Part shown: positions 6,784-14,808 of the stretch, piece after piece
Position numbering within the stretch: the stretch's first letter is position 1
Layout: every line of letters begins with the position of its first letter
Assembly (NCBI RefSeq): GCF_008973485.1
Contig: NZ_CP031223.1
Coordinates: forward strand, 1,860,001-1,924,000
Source: Psychrobacillus glaciei
Lineage (GTDB): Bacteria > Bacillota > Bacilli > Bacillales_A > Planococcaceae
Direction of reading: 5' to 3'
DNA: 64,000 nt
The notes under the pieces: model-generated
The model's database searches: none
Seen by the model: the letters and a program-made list of their open reading frames with translations, nothing else
What the model was told of the DNA's origin: nothing
Translations under genes and position numbers: made by a program

Positions 6784-8357
6784 CGATTTCAAATTGGTCA
6801 TTAGCGGAAGAAATTGAACGGCTAATACGAATCAATTCGATCACGCCCATTGAAAAAGAATATAATTTTCACAAGCATCATTGCTTAAATCAAGCCCACA
6901 CACCTCAGAAGAATTCCAAGTCATTTTACAAGCGGGGAACTAATTCCGCCAACTCACAACGCCTTCAATGTAAGGAGTGCAAGAAAATCACAAGCATTTC
7001 TCCCGACAAAAAAAGAAACACCACTTACAACCAAAAGCGAAATGAGATAATGCCGATGTTCGCTAAGTTACTGGTCAACAAAACTTCGATAAACCGAACC
7101 TGTGAAATTCTTGGTATCGGAAAAGGAACTTATTATCAAAAATTGGAGTGGTTATACCGCTGCTGTTTGGAATTCCTAGAAACAAGAGAAGCTAAACCAT
7201 TTGCTGAAAAGCATTTTGGTGAAATGTGGGTCACAACAGACAAACTCCATTACGTGTTGAATAACGTATTGAAGAAAGGTCGTGGTGCAAATCGGGGGAA
7301 ATTGATTGAAGACAAGCTGTTACCAACTTATATAGTCGCTTCTGCCGATAAGAAATCACGATATGTATTTCGTTCAGACATTTGTTTTGATTGGGAAAAA
7401 AGATTGGATGATATTGAAAAAGAAACAAAACTTTATAAAGACGATCATTTAAACTGCTTTTCTCGAAAAAATGATCACTTTGGAGTATATGGTGCAGCCC
7501 CAATGAAACCGACAACAAACGATACACAAACGATGACCGAGTATGCGAATGAATCCATCACATTCAATTTAAGGAAGCATTATGTAGATGGACTACACGT
7601 TAACCAAACCTATACTTCAATGGCACATTTCTGGTTAATCAAAAATTCCTTGTCGGTGGAGAAATGGCGATTTGTAAGCGACGATGACTCATCATTAAAA
7701 TTAACCATCTCTCGTATCTTTAAAGATGAAATCAAATCAAAGGATGCTCACCATTTTCTCTGCTTGACGGACAAGAGTTTAACTCGCAAACAGGCGAAAG
7801 ATGAATTTAGAGAATCAATAAATTTGTTAAGATCGTGGGCAAAAACAAAATCACTTAAATACGATAATTTGAAACAGCTTGCATTATGGTCAATGGAAGA
7901 TATATTGGATTTTCATGAGTTTCATACCAAGCACATAGCCCCAAACGGAGAAATTTATTTCACGCAGGATAAAAACAGAATGAAGCACCCAATACCAACA
8001 AGTGACCGTGGTCACAGGCAATTGGATGTTTTAACTGACACTTGGTATCTAACAAATTTTCAACTTGCCTACCTATTAGAACAAGTCAATGACAATGCAA
8101 TTAACGGTTTTTTTCAGATGGTGAGACGAAGGTTATCTATTTTGGAAAGACCGCTTGTGACGGCTCGTGGAGACGGGAAAAGCTATATTTATTCCAATTT
8201 CAACCCGAAGTATTCACAGATGGCTATTACTATTCTTCGCACCTATTATAATTTCTGTATACCGCTTAAGACAGAAGGAAAAGAAGAAACTCCTGCACAA
8301 CGTTTAGGCATAGCTAAAAAAGTTTATTCTTGGGAAGACATTATTTATAAACGATAA
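6720..8357 (+). CDS. Transposase ORF B (catalytic part)
   Basis: The frame is open from the A7 run to 8357, about 545 residues; the first ATG codon is only at 7050, which argues for fusion to ORF A rather than independent starting. Visible parts are a second Cys pair (RLQCKECKKI near 6963-6990), a helix-turn-helix-like stretch (NRTCEILGIGKGTYYQKLEWL), and a putative RNase-H/DDE region starting WVTTDKLHYVL. The C-terminus (TILRTYYNFCIPLKTEGKEE, TPAQRLGIAKK) resembles the YNF-C-PH...TPA ends of DDE transposases. I cannot place the three acidic residues with certainty, and the family is not identified. Confidence 0.65.
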   Translation: MRCNPERVEPDSPPTGECITIAISNWSLAEEIERLIRINSITPIEKEYNFHKHHCLNQAHTPQKNSKSFYKRGTNSANSQRLQCKECKKITSISPDKKRNTTYNQKRNEIMPMFAKLLVNKTSINRTCEILGIGKGTYYQKLEWLYRCCLEFLETREAKPFAEKHFGEMWVTTDKLHYVLNNVLKKGRGANRGKLIEDKLLPTYIVASADKKSRYVFRSDICFDWEKRLDDIEKETKLYKDDHLNCFSRKNDHFGVYGAAPMKPTTNDTQTMTEYANESITFNLRKHYVDGLHVNQTYTSMAHFWLIKNSLSVEKWRFVSDDDSSLKLTISRIFKDEIKSKDAHHFLCLTDKSLTRKQAKDEFRESINLLRSWAKTKSLKYDNLKQLALWSMEDILDFHEFHTKHIAPNGEIYFTQDKNRMKHPIPTSDRGHRQLDVLTDTWYLTNFQLAYLLEQVNDNAINGFFQMVRRRLSILERPLVTARGDGKSYIYSNFNPKYSQMAITILRTYYNFCIPLKTEGKEETPAQRLGIAKKVYSWEDIIYKR

Positions 8358-8362
8358 AACGA

Positions 8363-8394
8363 AAAACGCCGATCCAACTCGGAAGGGCGTTTTA
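8363..8394 (+). terminator. Terminator of the element's transposase operon
   Basis: AAAACGCC-N14-GGGCGTTTT followed by ATT; the stem has one bulge. Confidence 0.65.
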
Positions 8395-8584
8395 TTAATT
8401 CAATTTTCAACCGATAGGTATTGACCTACAATTTGATTGCATAATAACCTCTTCGTGTTTCCCATAAATAATGGAACAGACCTGTTTACGATCCCCTTCG
8501 CGACATTTTTATTGTTAAACTAACGCCCCCGATAGTGGAAATGAAAAACAATGTTCCTTTTCATAAAAAACACCCCGAATAACG

Positions 8585-9106
8585 TCATTCCAAGAAAGCA
8601 TTTTCCTTGTTTTGGCTATTATATAAATCTATTCTCTCTTCAACATACTCGCCCTTATTCATATCTTTCCACTTAACAATCATATAAATAACATTTATAT
8701 CTTTTGGAGTAATAGGGTTTCCATTTGCGTTTAAACGTTTTTCCATTTCCATTCCCATAATATGTTGTTCAGTAATATCCATTCCAACATTTTCTGAATT
8801 TAAATATTCTGCTGAAATGGAGTGCACAGTTACATCTTCCCCGTTAATAATTGCGTGAGTATCAAATTGAAAGTATTCCGAAAGATAATTTTCTTCGTAT
8901 CTCATTTTTAAAACACCATTACCTGCTTTAAATTTTTCTGGTGTCAACATTACTTCGTATCCAGTTAAACTCCATGTTTCACTTTCTCCCTGCAATAATA
9001 AATAGTGATTAACTACATTTTGTTTTGCATTATCATTACATCCAGAAAGTAAGAAAATAAGTGTTAAAAATAACAGAAGGAAGAAAACTTTTTTATTCTT
9101 TAGCAT
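8585..9106 (-). CDS. Lipoprotein carried by the transposable element
   Basis: A protein of about 173 residues with a lysine-rich start, a hydrophobic core and the lipobox LLSGC (Cys near residue 23), so it should be anchored to the outer face of the membrane. ATG at 9106 is preferred; the GTG codon just before it overlaps the ribosome-site region. The mature part is acidic with several YxxxY-type beta strands and ends in NSQNKENAFLE. No family is recognised. It lies inside the inverted repeats and is transcribed against the transposase, making it a passenger gene. What it gives the host is unknown. Confidence 0.7.
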   Translation of the reverse strand: MLKNKKVFFLLLFLTLIFLLSGCNDNAKQNVVNHYLLLQGESETWSLTGYEVMLTPEKFKAGNGVLKMRYEENYLSEYFQFDTHAIINGEDVTVHSISAEYLNSENVGMDITEQHIMGMEMEKRLNANGNPITPKDINVIYMIVKWKDMNKGEYVEERIDLYNSQNKENAFLE

Positions 9107-9362
9107 CACCTACATATCACCCCTTATTAAACAAAATGGCTCGTTTGTTGAACTAGAATAACCCTACCTAATATAATATACCGTAATTTTCTTATAAAAC
9201 CTTTTAAAACGGAAATTTCCTATGAGTTTAATTTTAATTTAGCATATATTCAACAGGTATGAAATCATGAAAAAGCACCGCTAAATGCGATGCTAATTAA
9301 TAACTATAAATAGGGTTATATGCTTGCTTAAAATCATGTTAATTCGTGTGTCATTTGATGTG

Positions 9363-9400
9363 TTATTTTGTGTTTTGTACCACTCAACTGAACGGGTTAC
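9363..9400 (-). repeat. Right terminal inverted repeat of the 3.46-kb element
   Basis: Complement of the left end (5944-5981), 37 of 38 positions. Confidence 0.9.
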
Positions 9401-9462
9401 TTAATGGATAGGCCGCTTTTTTATTTGTCTAAAAATTAACTTTAATTATTAGTTATAAAAAA

Positions 9463-9520
9463 AACATTCGTTCGTACAAGGGGGGGCGGTGAGGAAAGAA
9501 CGAGTGTGCGTATTATGGAG
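9463..9520 (+). promoter_or_regulatory. SOS-type promoter and truncated gene start (uvrX/YolD operon remnant)
   Basis: AACATTCGTTCG at 9463-9474 resembles the Bacillus LexA (DinR) box, GAAC-N4-GTTC, with the left half slightly degenerate. Forty bases on, AGAACGAGTGTGCGTAT matches the ribosome site and GTG start at 21370-21390 of an intact YolD-linked operon. Here the frame stops after six codons. The end of such an operon appears at 11975-12574, so this is its separated left end. Confidence 0.5.
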
Positions 9521-9578
9521 AAATGAAGTAAAATAAAATTTTGAGGTAAATAAAAAAAGGATTATTTTCTGGAAAAAA

Positions 9579-9629
9579 AGACTATTAATCAAAATGCTCT
9601 TTTGCAAGAATATTTTGATTAATAGTTTT
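9579..9629 (-). terminator. Terminator of the 95-residue Cys/His-rich gene
   Basis: A 15-bp perfect stem (ACTATTAATCAAAAT at 9581-9595 and its complement at 9612-9626), flanked by T or A runs on both sides. Confidence 0.75.
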
Positions 9630-9643
9630 GGAAGTGTATCGGT

Positions 9644-9931
9644 TTACCACAAACCTCCCCTAACGATACCCCACATCCTTCTTCGGTGAGCTTTGTTTCG
9701 AGGATCAACTCCACAATTCATAAGCCATTGTGCTGCATTATCTCTCTGAGCTTTTGTTACAGGTACTCCACAGCAGTCAGATAGTCTATCAACAAGACCG
9801 TATGCACCTGCGGGACTTCTTAAATGATGATAGTTGCATGATCTAAGATGTCCACATACACGACGGAAACAATGAGGGTTTTTAATTCTTTGTCGGAAAA
9901 CACGCATTAAATTAGGATCAATATTGGCCAT
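9644..9931 (-). CDS. Cys/His-rich basic small protein, unknown
   Basis: A 95-residue protein, start ATG at 9931 with AGGAGG nine bases upstream; the TTG at 9937 is too close to that site. The sequence is rich in Arg, His and Cys: HCFRRVCGHLRSCNYHHLRS, then DCCGVPVTKAQRDNAAQWL, then RRRMWGIVRGGLW. The spaced Cys and His suggest metal binding or disulfide cross-linking, as in spore coat proteins. It ends about 125 bases before the end of the cyclase gene on the same strand. A sporulation role is a guess from this neighbour. Confidence 0.6.
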   Translation of the reverse strand: MANIDPNLMRVFRQRIKNPHCFRRVCGHLRSCNYHHLRSPAGAYGLVDRLSDCCGVPVTKAQRDNAAQWLMNCGVDPRNKAHRRRMWGIVRGGLW

Positions 9932-10057
9932 TGACAATAACCTCCTTTCAAATAAAAGTAAATTACAGAAATAAAGATAGGAACAATATAGTATATGAGA
10001 TGAAAAAGGATGGGGGTAGATAGATTAACTATTTTTTTAAAAAACTCCAATAATAAA

Positions 10058-11872
10058 CTAATTGTATTTTTTTAAGTAATGGCTCAATGTAACCAAAGGC
10101 CATACGTATTGATAGCTGTGATAGCGTATATAAAAGTGTCCTGGTAAACCTGCACCTGTTGGATAAGTGATCCGACTAGTTTCTGTACTTTGCCATTCTA
10201 TAATTCTAATAATTCCTTCTATGATTTCTTTTGTAGGAAACTCAGAGATAGAAATTAATGCATCAACCGCCCAACAAGTTTGCACTAGTGTAGAATAGGG
10301 CAAAGGAATATATTCTCTATGATAATCACTCTGGCATGATTCACCCCAGCCTCCGTCAGATTGTCTTATATTTAATAACCAATCTGATGCTTTCTGAATA
10401 GTATGATGATCAGATGAAACCCCAACTGCCTTTAACCCTGTGACAGCGGCCCATGTACCATAAATGTAAGATATCCCCCAACGTCCGTACCATGAACCAT
10501 CATTAGTTTGATTCTTTATTAGCCATTTTACACTGTTCATTACACGAGGGTGCTGCATAGTCAAATTTAAATGATTCCCTAGAAATTCCAATGTCCTGCC
10601 GGTGATGTCAGCTGCAGAAGGATCTATAGCAGTGTCTTCAAAACTCTGTATGGGGAAAAACCATTTAATGTATGAAGGACTATTTTTTTTAAATGCTCCC
10701 CAGCCACCGTCATTGTTTTGCATGGATAATAACCAACTAACTCCTGAATTCCAGGCCATACGAAATTCAGAATGACTACATGTAAAATTAGATAGTGCCC
10801 TTAATGCCGCTTGTGTATCATCAACATCAGGATTAATGGAGTTGCTTTCTGAAAAACCCCATCCTTTATTAGAGTGTTTGAGTTGTAATTCTTTTAAGAA
10901 GTTCGAAGCTAATTGGATAGCTGGATCCTTAATGGTAAAACCCGATTCTTGTAAGGAATAAGAAATTAGGGCAGTGTCCCAAACAGTCGAAGGAGAGTTT
11001 TGAATATGAAATACATCTCCTTTTTCGTATAAAAAAGATCTAATACCTCCAATAGCATTTTTAATTATAGGAGAAGATTTTTTATAACCTAGAGAAAGTA
11101 GTGCATAAATCATAAAAAATGTAGAACTTGAGTAACTATATAATGTCCCATCCTTTTCAATGCAATTATATATATGTTGTTCAGCTTTTAGCCTCGTAGA
11201 TTCTTTATAAGTAGGCAATATCTTTTTAAATAAATTAAACCATCTTTTTTCCTTTTTAAGTGCTTTATATTTCTTTTTAGATAACAATAAATGCTTTAAA
11301 TCAGGAGTCCATTTATTAGTAACTACAAATTTATCGTGTCCTAATATTAAGATAGGAAGAAAGTGTGCTTGTACGTATGAGCTCAAATTATAAAAATTAA
11401 ATGTTAGAAACTTTGGTATATTCATGATACTAAGTGGGATAGGAAATAGTCTTGGCCAAGGGTATAAGTTGGTAATAGCTAGTAAACACTTCGTAGAAAT
11501 ATGACTTTTTTCAAGTCCTCCATTCTTCACAATAAATTGTTCACTTAATTTCATCGACGGGTCATCTTTATTCAAATGTCCAGAAAATAAAAGAGCTGTA
11601 TATGCTTCAATTGTTGCAGATAAATTTCCGTTTTCATCATCATAAAGCTTCCAAGCACCGTTATTTTGTTGTTGTTGAAGTAGACGTGCAACAAGTTTCT
11701 TTATAAGATTCTCATCATCATTATCTAATACTCTTAACATGATAATCATATTTGCATCGGTCATTGGTCCACCTTCAAAACAATATCTCCACGAACCATC
11801 ATTATATTGGTCTTGCTTCAAATTATTAATAATTTGTTGTATTTTTTGGTTAATCTCATTTATTAGAATCAT
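10058..11872 (-). CDS. sqhC: Sporulenol synthase / squalene-hopene cyclase family
   Basis: A 604-residue class II terpene cyclase; the usual length is about 630. The catalytic DXDDT motif is present (NPDVDDTQAALRAL, about residue 350). Several QW repeats are visible (QNDGSWYGRWG-type near residue 460, QNNDGGWGAF near 395, QSDGGWGESC near 510). The enzyme protonates and cyclises linear C30-C35 isoprenoids at the membrane. In Bacillus subtilis the orthologue makes sporulenol during sporulation; here the product could be sporulenol or hopanoid-like. The start ATG at 11872 follows GGAGAGG. It sits between the two halves of a decayed SOS operon, so it arrived by rearrangement. Confidence 0.88.
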   Translation of the reverse strand: MILINEINQKIQQIINNLKQDQYNDGSWRYCFEGGPMTDANMIIMLRVLDNDDENLIKKLVARLLQQQQNNGAWKLYDDENGNLSATIEAYTALLFSGHLNKDDPSMKLSEQFIVKNGGLEKSHISTKCLLAITNLYPWPRLFPIPLSIMNIPKFLTFNFYNLSSYVQAHFLPILILGHDKFVVTNKWTPDLKHLLLSKKKYKALKKEKRWFNLFKKILPTYKESTRLKAEQHIYNCIEKDGTLYSYSSSTFFMIYALLSLGYKKSSPIIKNAIGGIRSFLYEKGDVFHIQNSPSTVWDTALISYSLQESGFTIKDPAIQLASNFLKELQLKHSNKGWGFSESNSINPDVDDTQAALRALSNFTCSHSEFRMAWNSGVSWLLSMQNNDGGWGAFKKNSPSYIKWFFPIQSFEDTAIDPSAADITGRTLEFLGNHLNLTMQHPRVMNSVKWLIKNQTNDGSWYGRWGISYIYGTWAAVTGLKAVGVSSDHHTIQKASDWLLNIRQSDGGWGESCQSDYHREYIPLPYSTLVQTCWAVDALISISEFPTKEIIEGIIRIIEWQSTETSRITYPTGAGLPGHFYIRYHSYQYVWPLVTLSHYLKKYN

Positions 11873-11974
11873 TTTTTTACAACCTCTCCTTTTGTATTTG
11901 TTAAAATGAATTGCAATTAAGATATCTTATGATGGGATTTATAAAGATAAAGAGACAAGTGCGGAGAATTGGGG

Positions 11975-12063
11975 AGGGGGACCCGATTAAAGTAATAAGA
12001 GCGGTGTCTTATACAGATGCAGGAACAGCTATTAAACGTTAAAAAATGGTTGGAGGACACTAA
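11975..12063 (+). pseudogene. C-terminal scrap of a Y-family DNA polymerase (UvrX type)
   Basis: One frame reads DPIKVIRAVSYTDAGTAIKR, a stop, then KMVGGH and a stop. The ending, AVSYT-AG-A...KMVGGH, is the characteristic C-terminus of UvrX/UmuC-like polymerases in Bacillus. It stands directly upstream of a YolD-like gene, the usual partner of uvrX. Everything before the last 30 codons is missing and one in-frame stop is present. Confidence 0.55.
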
Positions 12064-12080
12064 GGATAGGAGGGGTGAAC

Positions 12081-12410
12081 TTGATAAAAGACCGTGGTAC
12101 TAAAAAATGGACAGCGATGATGTTACCTGAACATGTGTCACTAATTAGAAAGTTTAACGAAGAATCCAAGAAATCACCCCGTCCACAGTTAGATGAATGG
12201 GATCTAGACATCATCCAAGAATACATTCAAATTGCTAAGCAACGAAATGTAGATATAGAAATTAAAACTTGGAATGACGGAGCTTTTATTTTTAATATCG
12301 GAAAATTTACCTGGGTGGACTTAAATAGAAGAAAAGTCGAAATGGAAAATGCATTTAAATCATTTGTAATTAGATTAGATGAAATTGTCGATGTAACTAT
12401 TTTGGAATAA
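12081..12410 (+). CDS. YolD-like protein (copy 1)
   Basis: About 109 residues with the family's core RGTKKWTAMMLPEHVSLIRK, DEWDLDIIQEYIQIAK and GKFTWVDLNRRKVEM. YolD-like proteins accompany Y-family polymerases in SOS loci; the molecular role is unclear. TTG at 12081 is well spaced from AGGAGGGG, while GTG at 12075 is too close. It lacks the roughly 16 N-terminal residues found in the copy at 21602. Its polymerase gene upstream is only a scrap, so it is probably an orphan. Confidence 0.75.
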   Translation: MIKDRGTKKWTAMMLPEHVSLIRKFNEESKKSPRPQLDEWDLDIIQEYIQIAKQRNVDIEIKTWNDGAFIFNIGKFTWVDLNRRKVEMENAFKSFVIRLDEIVDVTILE

Positions 12411-12421
12411 GAGGTGTATTT

Positions 12422-12574
12422 ATGGACAAAGAAACAGAATTAAATACATTAATTGAAGGACTCAGAGATAAGTTGCCATACAATGTATTAATGGAAGCTT
12501 TAAACGAGTTGTAACCCATACAGAAAGAGGAATTAAATAATTTAGCTGAAAAATGTTCTAATATAGATGAATAA
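12422..12574 (+). pseudogene. Small YolD-linked protein, interrupted by a stop
   Basis: ATG at 12422 begins MDKETELNTLIEGLRDKLPY and meets TAA at 12512. The same frame continues as PIQKEELNNLAEKC to 12574. It aligns with the intact 54-residue protein at 22811 (both have ALN-L...KEE/KEN...IDE), also behind a YolD copy. The break is a single nonsense change. Confidence 0.6.
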
Positions 12575-12673
12575 TAAACCTAAATGACTTATTGGTGCTG
12601 AATTGACAAATTAAGAAGGATTACCCTTTCTTGTGTCGAATGTTAAGAGGTAAACAAGAAAGGGGATAAAATT

Positions 12674-12988
12674 ATGTTCGATTTAAGAATACCGCTTGAA
12701 CTAGAACACATGGATTTAATTAATATAATTGAAGGTATAACAGGTGAGTGAATAGGAATCTTAATCCTGGGTGAAAATCTAGATGATCAAGAGAAGGTTC
12801 CACCTGTCATTAGAATTTACCAACTGACAAAGATTGAGGGCATGTTTGAGATAGAGAAAGAGCTGGATGCTTTTTCTTTTTATTATACAGATAAAGCGTT
12901 AGCCTTTGGTAAAGGTCTAACACAGATGTCAGCGCTCGAACTATTAATTGCTATGAATTCAGTCAGCCCTGAAAGTATTGTGAATTAA
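12674..12988 (+). pseudogene. Unknown 104-codon gene with one in-frame stop
   Basis: ATG at 12674 follows AAGAAAGGGG. The frame runs to 12988 except for TGA at codon 26, where GITGE-stop-IGILILGEN suggests a former Trp codon. The rest is coherent (VIRIYQLTKIEGMFEIEKEL, FYYTDKALAFGKG). I do not know the family. A terminator follows directly. Confidence 0.5.
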
Positions 12989-12994
12989 TTGTAG

Positions 12995-13027
12995 AAAACC
13001 ACCAACCGACGAGGAAGGTGGTTTTTT
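12995..13027 (+). terminator. Terminator behind the interrupted 104-codon gene
   Basis: AAAACCACC-N13-GGTGGTTTTTT. Confidence 0.8.
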
Positions 13028-13311
13028 CAATATCTGTTTCATCTCCTGGAGTATCATTAATTTCATAATTCGTAAGAAGGTATCATTCCGATAACAGGAA
13101 AAGAAAATACACGAATCATCATTTTCAGCATAAAGCTTATTAAATTTCTTTAACTATAACTCTTGATTAAATAAAAGTAACAACAAAAACTAACATAAAA
13201 ATAACATTTAAAGTGAAAAGACGTGAAAAAATATGAAAAGAGAAGTAGAATAGAGTTTAGAAATCCCTTTAAATAAAGGGAGAATGAACATAAACGAAAG
13301 TTGGCGAAAAC

Positions 13312-13749
13312 ATGAACGCGTACGATGAATATATGAAGCAAGTAGTAAAACCGATGCGTAGTGAACTAACAGATGCAGGATTTAAAGAATTGATAACTAC
13401 TGAAGATGTACAAGATCATATGGCAAAAGCTGGAGGCATATCATTAATAGTAATTAACTCTGTTTGTGGTTGTGCAGCAGGATTAGCTAGACCAGCAGTA
13501 GTTGCTGCGGTTAATGAATTAGAAGTAAAACCAGATAATTTAGTAACTGTGTTTGCTGGGCAAGATCAAGAAGCAACAGCAACGATGAGAAGCTACTTTG
13601 AAGAGATTCCACCTAGTTCGCCTTCGATTGCCATTTGGAAGGACGATCAATTGGCGTATTTTATTCCTCGTGAGCAAATTGAGAGTAATTCAATGGAAAC
13701 TATTAAAGAACATTTATCTGGTGTGCTTTCACAAATTGTTTCTTCATGA
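13312..13749 (+). CDS. brxA: Bacilliredoxin BrxA (YphP/YqiW family)
   Basis: A 145-residue thioredoxin-like protein with the CGC active site in INSVCGCAAGLARP (about residues 51-64). Bacilliredoxins remove bacillithiol from S-bacillithiolated proteins through the first Cys. Of the two Bacillus paralogues, synteny with ypiP and ypjP supports yphP, now brxA. The stop overlaps the next gene's start (ATGA at 13746), so the pair is translationally coupled. The region 13028-13311 upstream is AT-rich and non-coding; the promoter is presumably there but I cannot pick it out. Confidence 0.9.
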   Translation: MNAYDEYMKQVVKPMRSELTDAGFKELITTEDVQDHMAKAGGISLIVINSVCGCAAGLARPAVVAAVNELEVKPDNLVTVFAGQDQEATATMRSYFEEIPPSSPSIAIWKDDQLAYFIPREQIESNSMETIKEHLSGVLSQIVSS

Positions 13750-14525
13750 GCACCATTGTAACAACGGCTGGGAGAACGAATGAGGAATTTATAGAAAATG
13801 CAAAACGAATAGCCACTGAGCTTTCCATACCCTATATGAAGCGGAAAAAGCAATCTGTGAAAACGATGCAAGAAGCGTATCAATTAGATATATTGGTAGT
13901 AAATAAGGAGAGATTAGAGTTACACGCTTATGGTGTTACGACTCCTTTTTTCTTTCATCCTAACTCTGCTGCTTTTCGATTGAAAAGGTTACTTAAAGGA
14001 GAGCATGACGTTTTTTTACAAGCAACAAATTTGCAAAAAGGGGACCGGTTTTTGGATACAACAGCTGGACTTTGCTCCGATAGTATTATTGCTGCTCATG
14101 CAGTTGGGGATACTGGAAATGTTCTTTCATGTGAAGTAAATGGAATGATAGCTTACATAGTGTTTAAAGGATTAAAAAATTATCAAACGGAATTTAATGA
14201 GCTACAATCGTGTATGCGCCAAGTAGATTTAGTTCACCAAGATGCGTTGGAAGTATTAAAAGTGGCTGAGTCTAATTCATATGATGTTATTTATATGGAT
14301 CCAATGTTTGACGAAATCATTGAAGAATCTTCTAATTTTGAAACGCTTCGAAAGATTGGAGAACATAGTCTATTAACAGAAGAATGGATGGAAGAAGCTA
14401 AACGAGTGGCCAGGAAAAGAGTGGTTTTAAAAGCCCACTTTCGTTCTGAGCAATTTCAAAAATTCGGTTTTAGACAGTTTGAAAGACAAACCTCTAAATT
14501 TCATTATGGTGTAATAGAACTGTGA
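13746..14525 (+). CDS. ypiP: YpiP-like SAM-dependent methyltransferase
   Basis: A 259-residue protein with a Rossmann-type methyltransferase fold. The SAM-binding region is GDRFLDTTAGLCSDSIIAAH (about residues 98-117) and the catalytic-type motif is YMDPMFDE (about residues 181-188), like the (D/N)PP(F/Y) motif of RNA and DNA methyltransferases. It resembles RsmJ-type rRNA methyltransferases, but the target is not known. It is coupled to brxA by ATGA and followed by a terminator; this pair is also adjacent in Bacillus subtilis (yphP-ypiP). Confidence 0.8.
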   Translation: MSTIVTTAGRTNEEFIENAKRIATELSIPYMKRKKQSVKTMQEAYQLDILVVNKERLELHAYGVTTPFFFHPNSAAFRLKRLLKGEHDVFLQATNLQKGDRFLDTTAGLCSDSIIAAHAVGDTGNVLSCEVNGMIAYIVFKGLKNYQTEFNELQSCMRQVDLVHQDALEVLKVAESNSYDVIYMDPMFDEIIEESSNFETLRKIGEHSLLTEEWMEEAKRVARKRVVLKAHFRSEQFQKFGFRQFERQTSKFHYGVIEL

Positions 14526-14540
14526 TAACTATATATAAAA

Positions 14541-14575
14541 ACGCTTTGCATTCATTTGCAAAGCGTTCTTGTTTT
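14541..14575. terminator. Terminator between ypiP and a small reverse gene
   Basis: ACGCTTTGC-attcatt-TGCAAAGCGT followed by TCTTGTTTT. Confidence 0.8.
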
Positions 14576-14579
14576 GATA

Positions 14580-14657
14580 TTAGTCCGTAAAGTTAAGAGA
14601 AATTAAATATCCTAAAAAAAATAAAAATCCGATTCCAATTATTAAGTTTGTATCCAT
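14580..14657 (-). CDS. 25-residue membrane peptide
   Basis: ATG at 14657 has a near-perfect ribosome site (AAGGAGGAGAATTTATT). The peptide MDTNLIIGIGFLFFLGYLIS plus LNFTD is one hydrophobic helix with short polar ends. It is too short for homology arguments. The ribosome site and the adjoining terminator make translation credible. Confidence 0.5.
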   Translation of the reverse strand: MDTNLIIGIGFLFFLGYLISLNFTD

Positions 14658-14808
14658 AATAAATTCTCCTCCTTAAATAAAAAACGTGCTGTATGTTTAC
14701 ATTAATTATTGTACAATGAATAATAAGAAGATGAAACCTTTTGTTCTTAAAAACGTATAATATCATAACGAGTATTACAAAAATGGTCAAAGTTGGAGGT
14801 GATAATGG

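Larger units (their letters stand above)
5944..9400 (+). mobile_element. 3.46-kb inverted-repeat transposable element with passenger gene
   Basis: The ends are 38-nt inverted repeats with one mismatch, beginning GTAACCCGTTCAGTTGAG (5944-5981 and 9363-9400). TTAATGG (or CTTAATGG, depending on how one shared C is assigned) flanks both sides at 5936-5943 and 9400-9407, a 7-8-bp target duplication. Inside are a small protein gene, a two-frame transposase and, in the opposite direction near the right end, a lipoprotein gene. An A7 run joins the transposase frames, as in IS elements that use -1 frameshifting. The IS family was not identified. The InsA-like zinc ribbon and the duplication length recall IS1-type elements. 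Confidence 0.8.

Noticed and set aside
5930-9410. Interpretation of the inverted repeats as a chance pair of terminators
   Set aside because: A 38-nt near-perfect match with a flanking duplication and a transposase inside is far beyond hairpin-level similarity.
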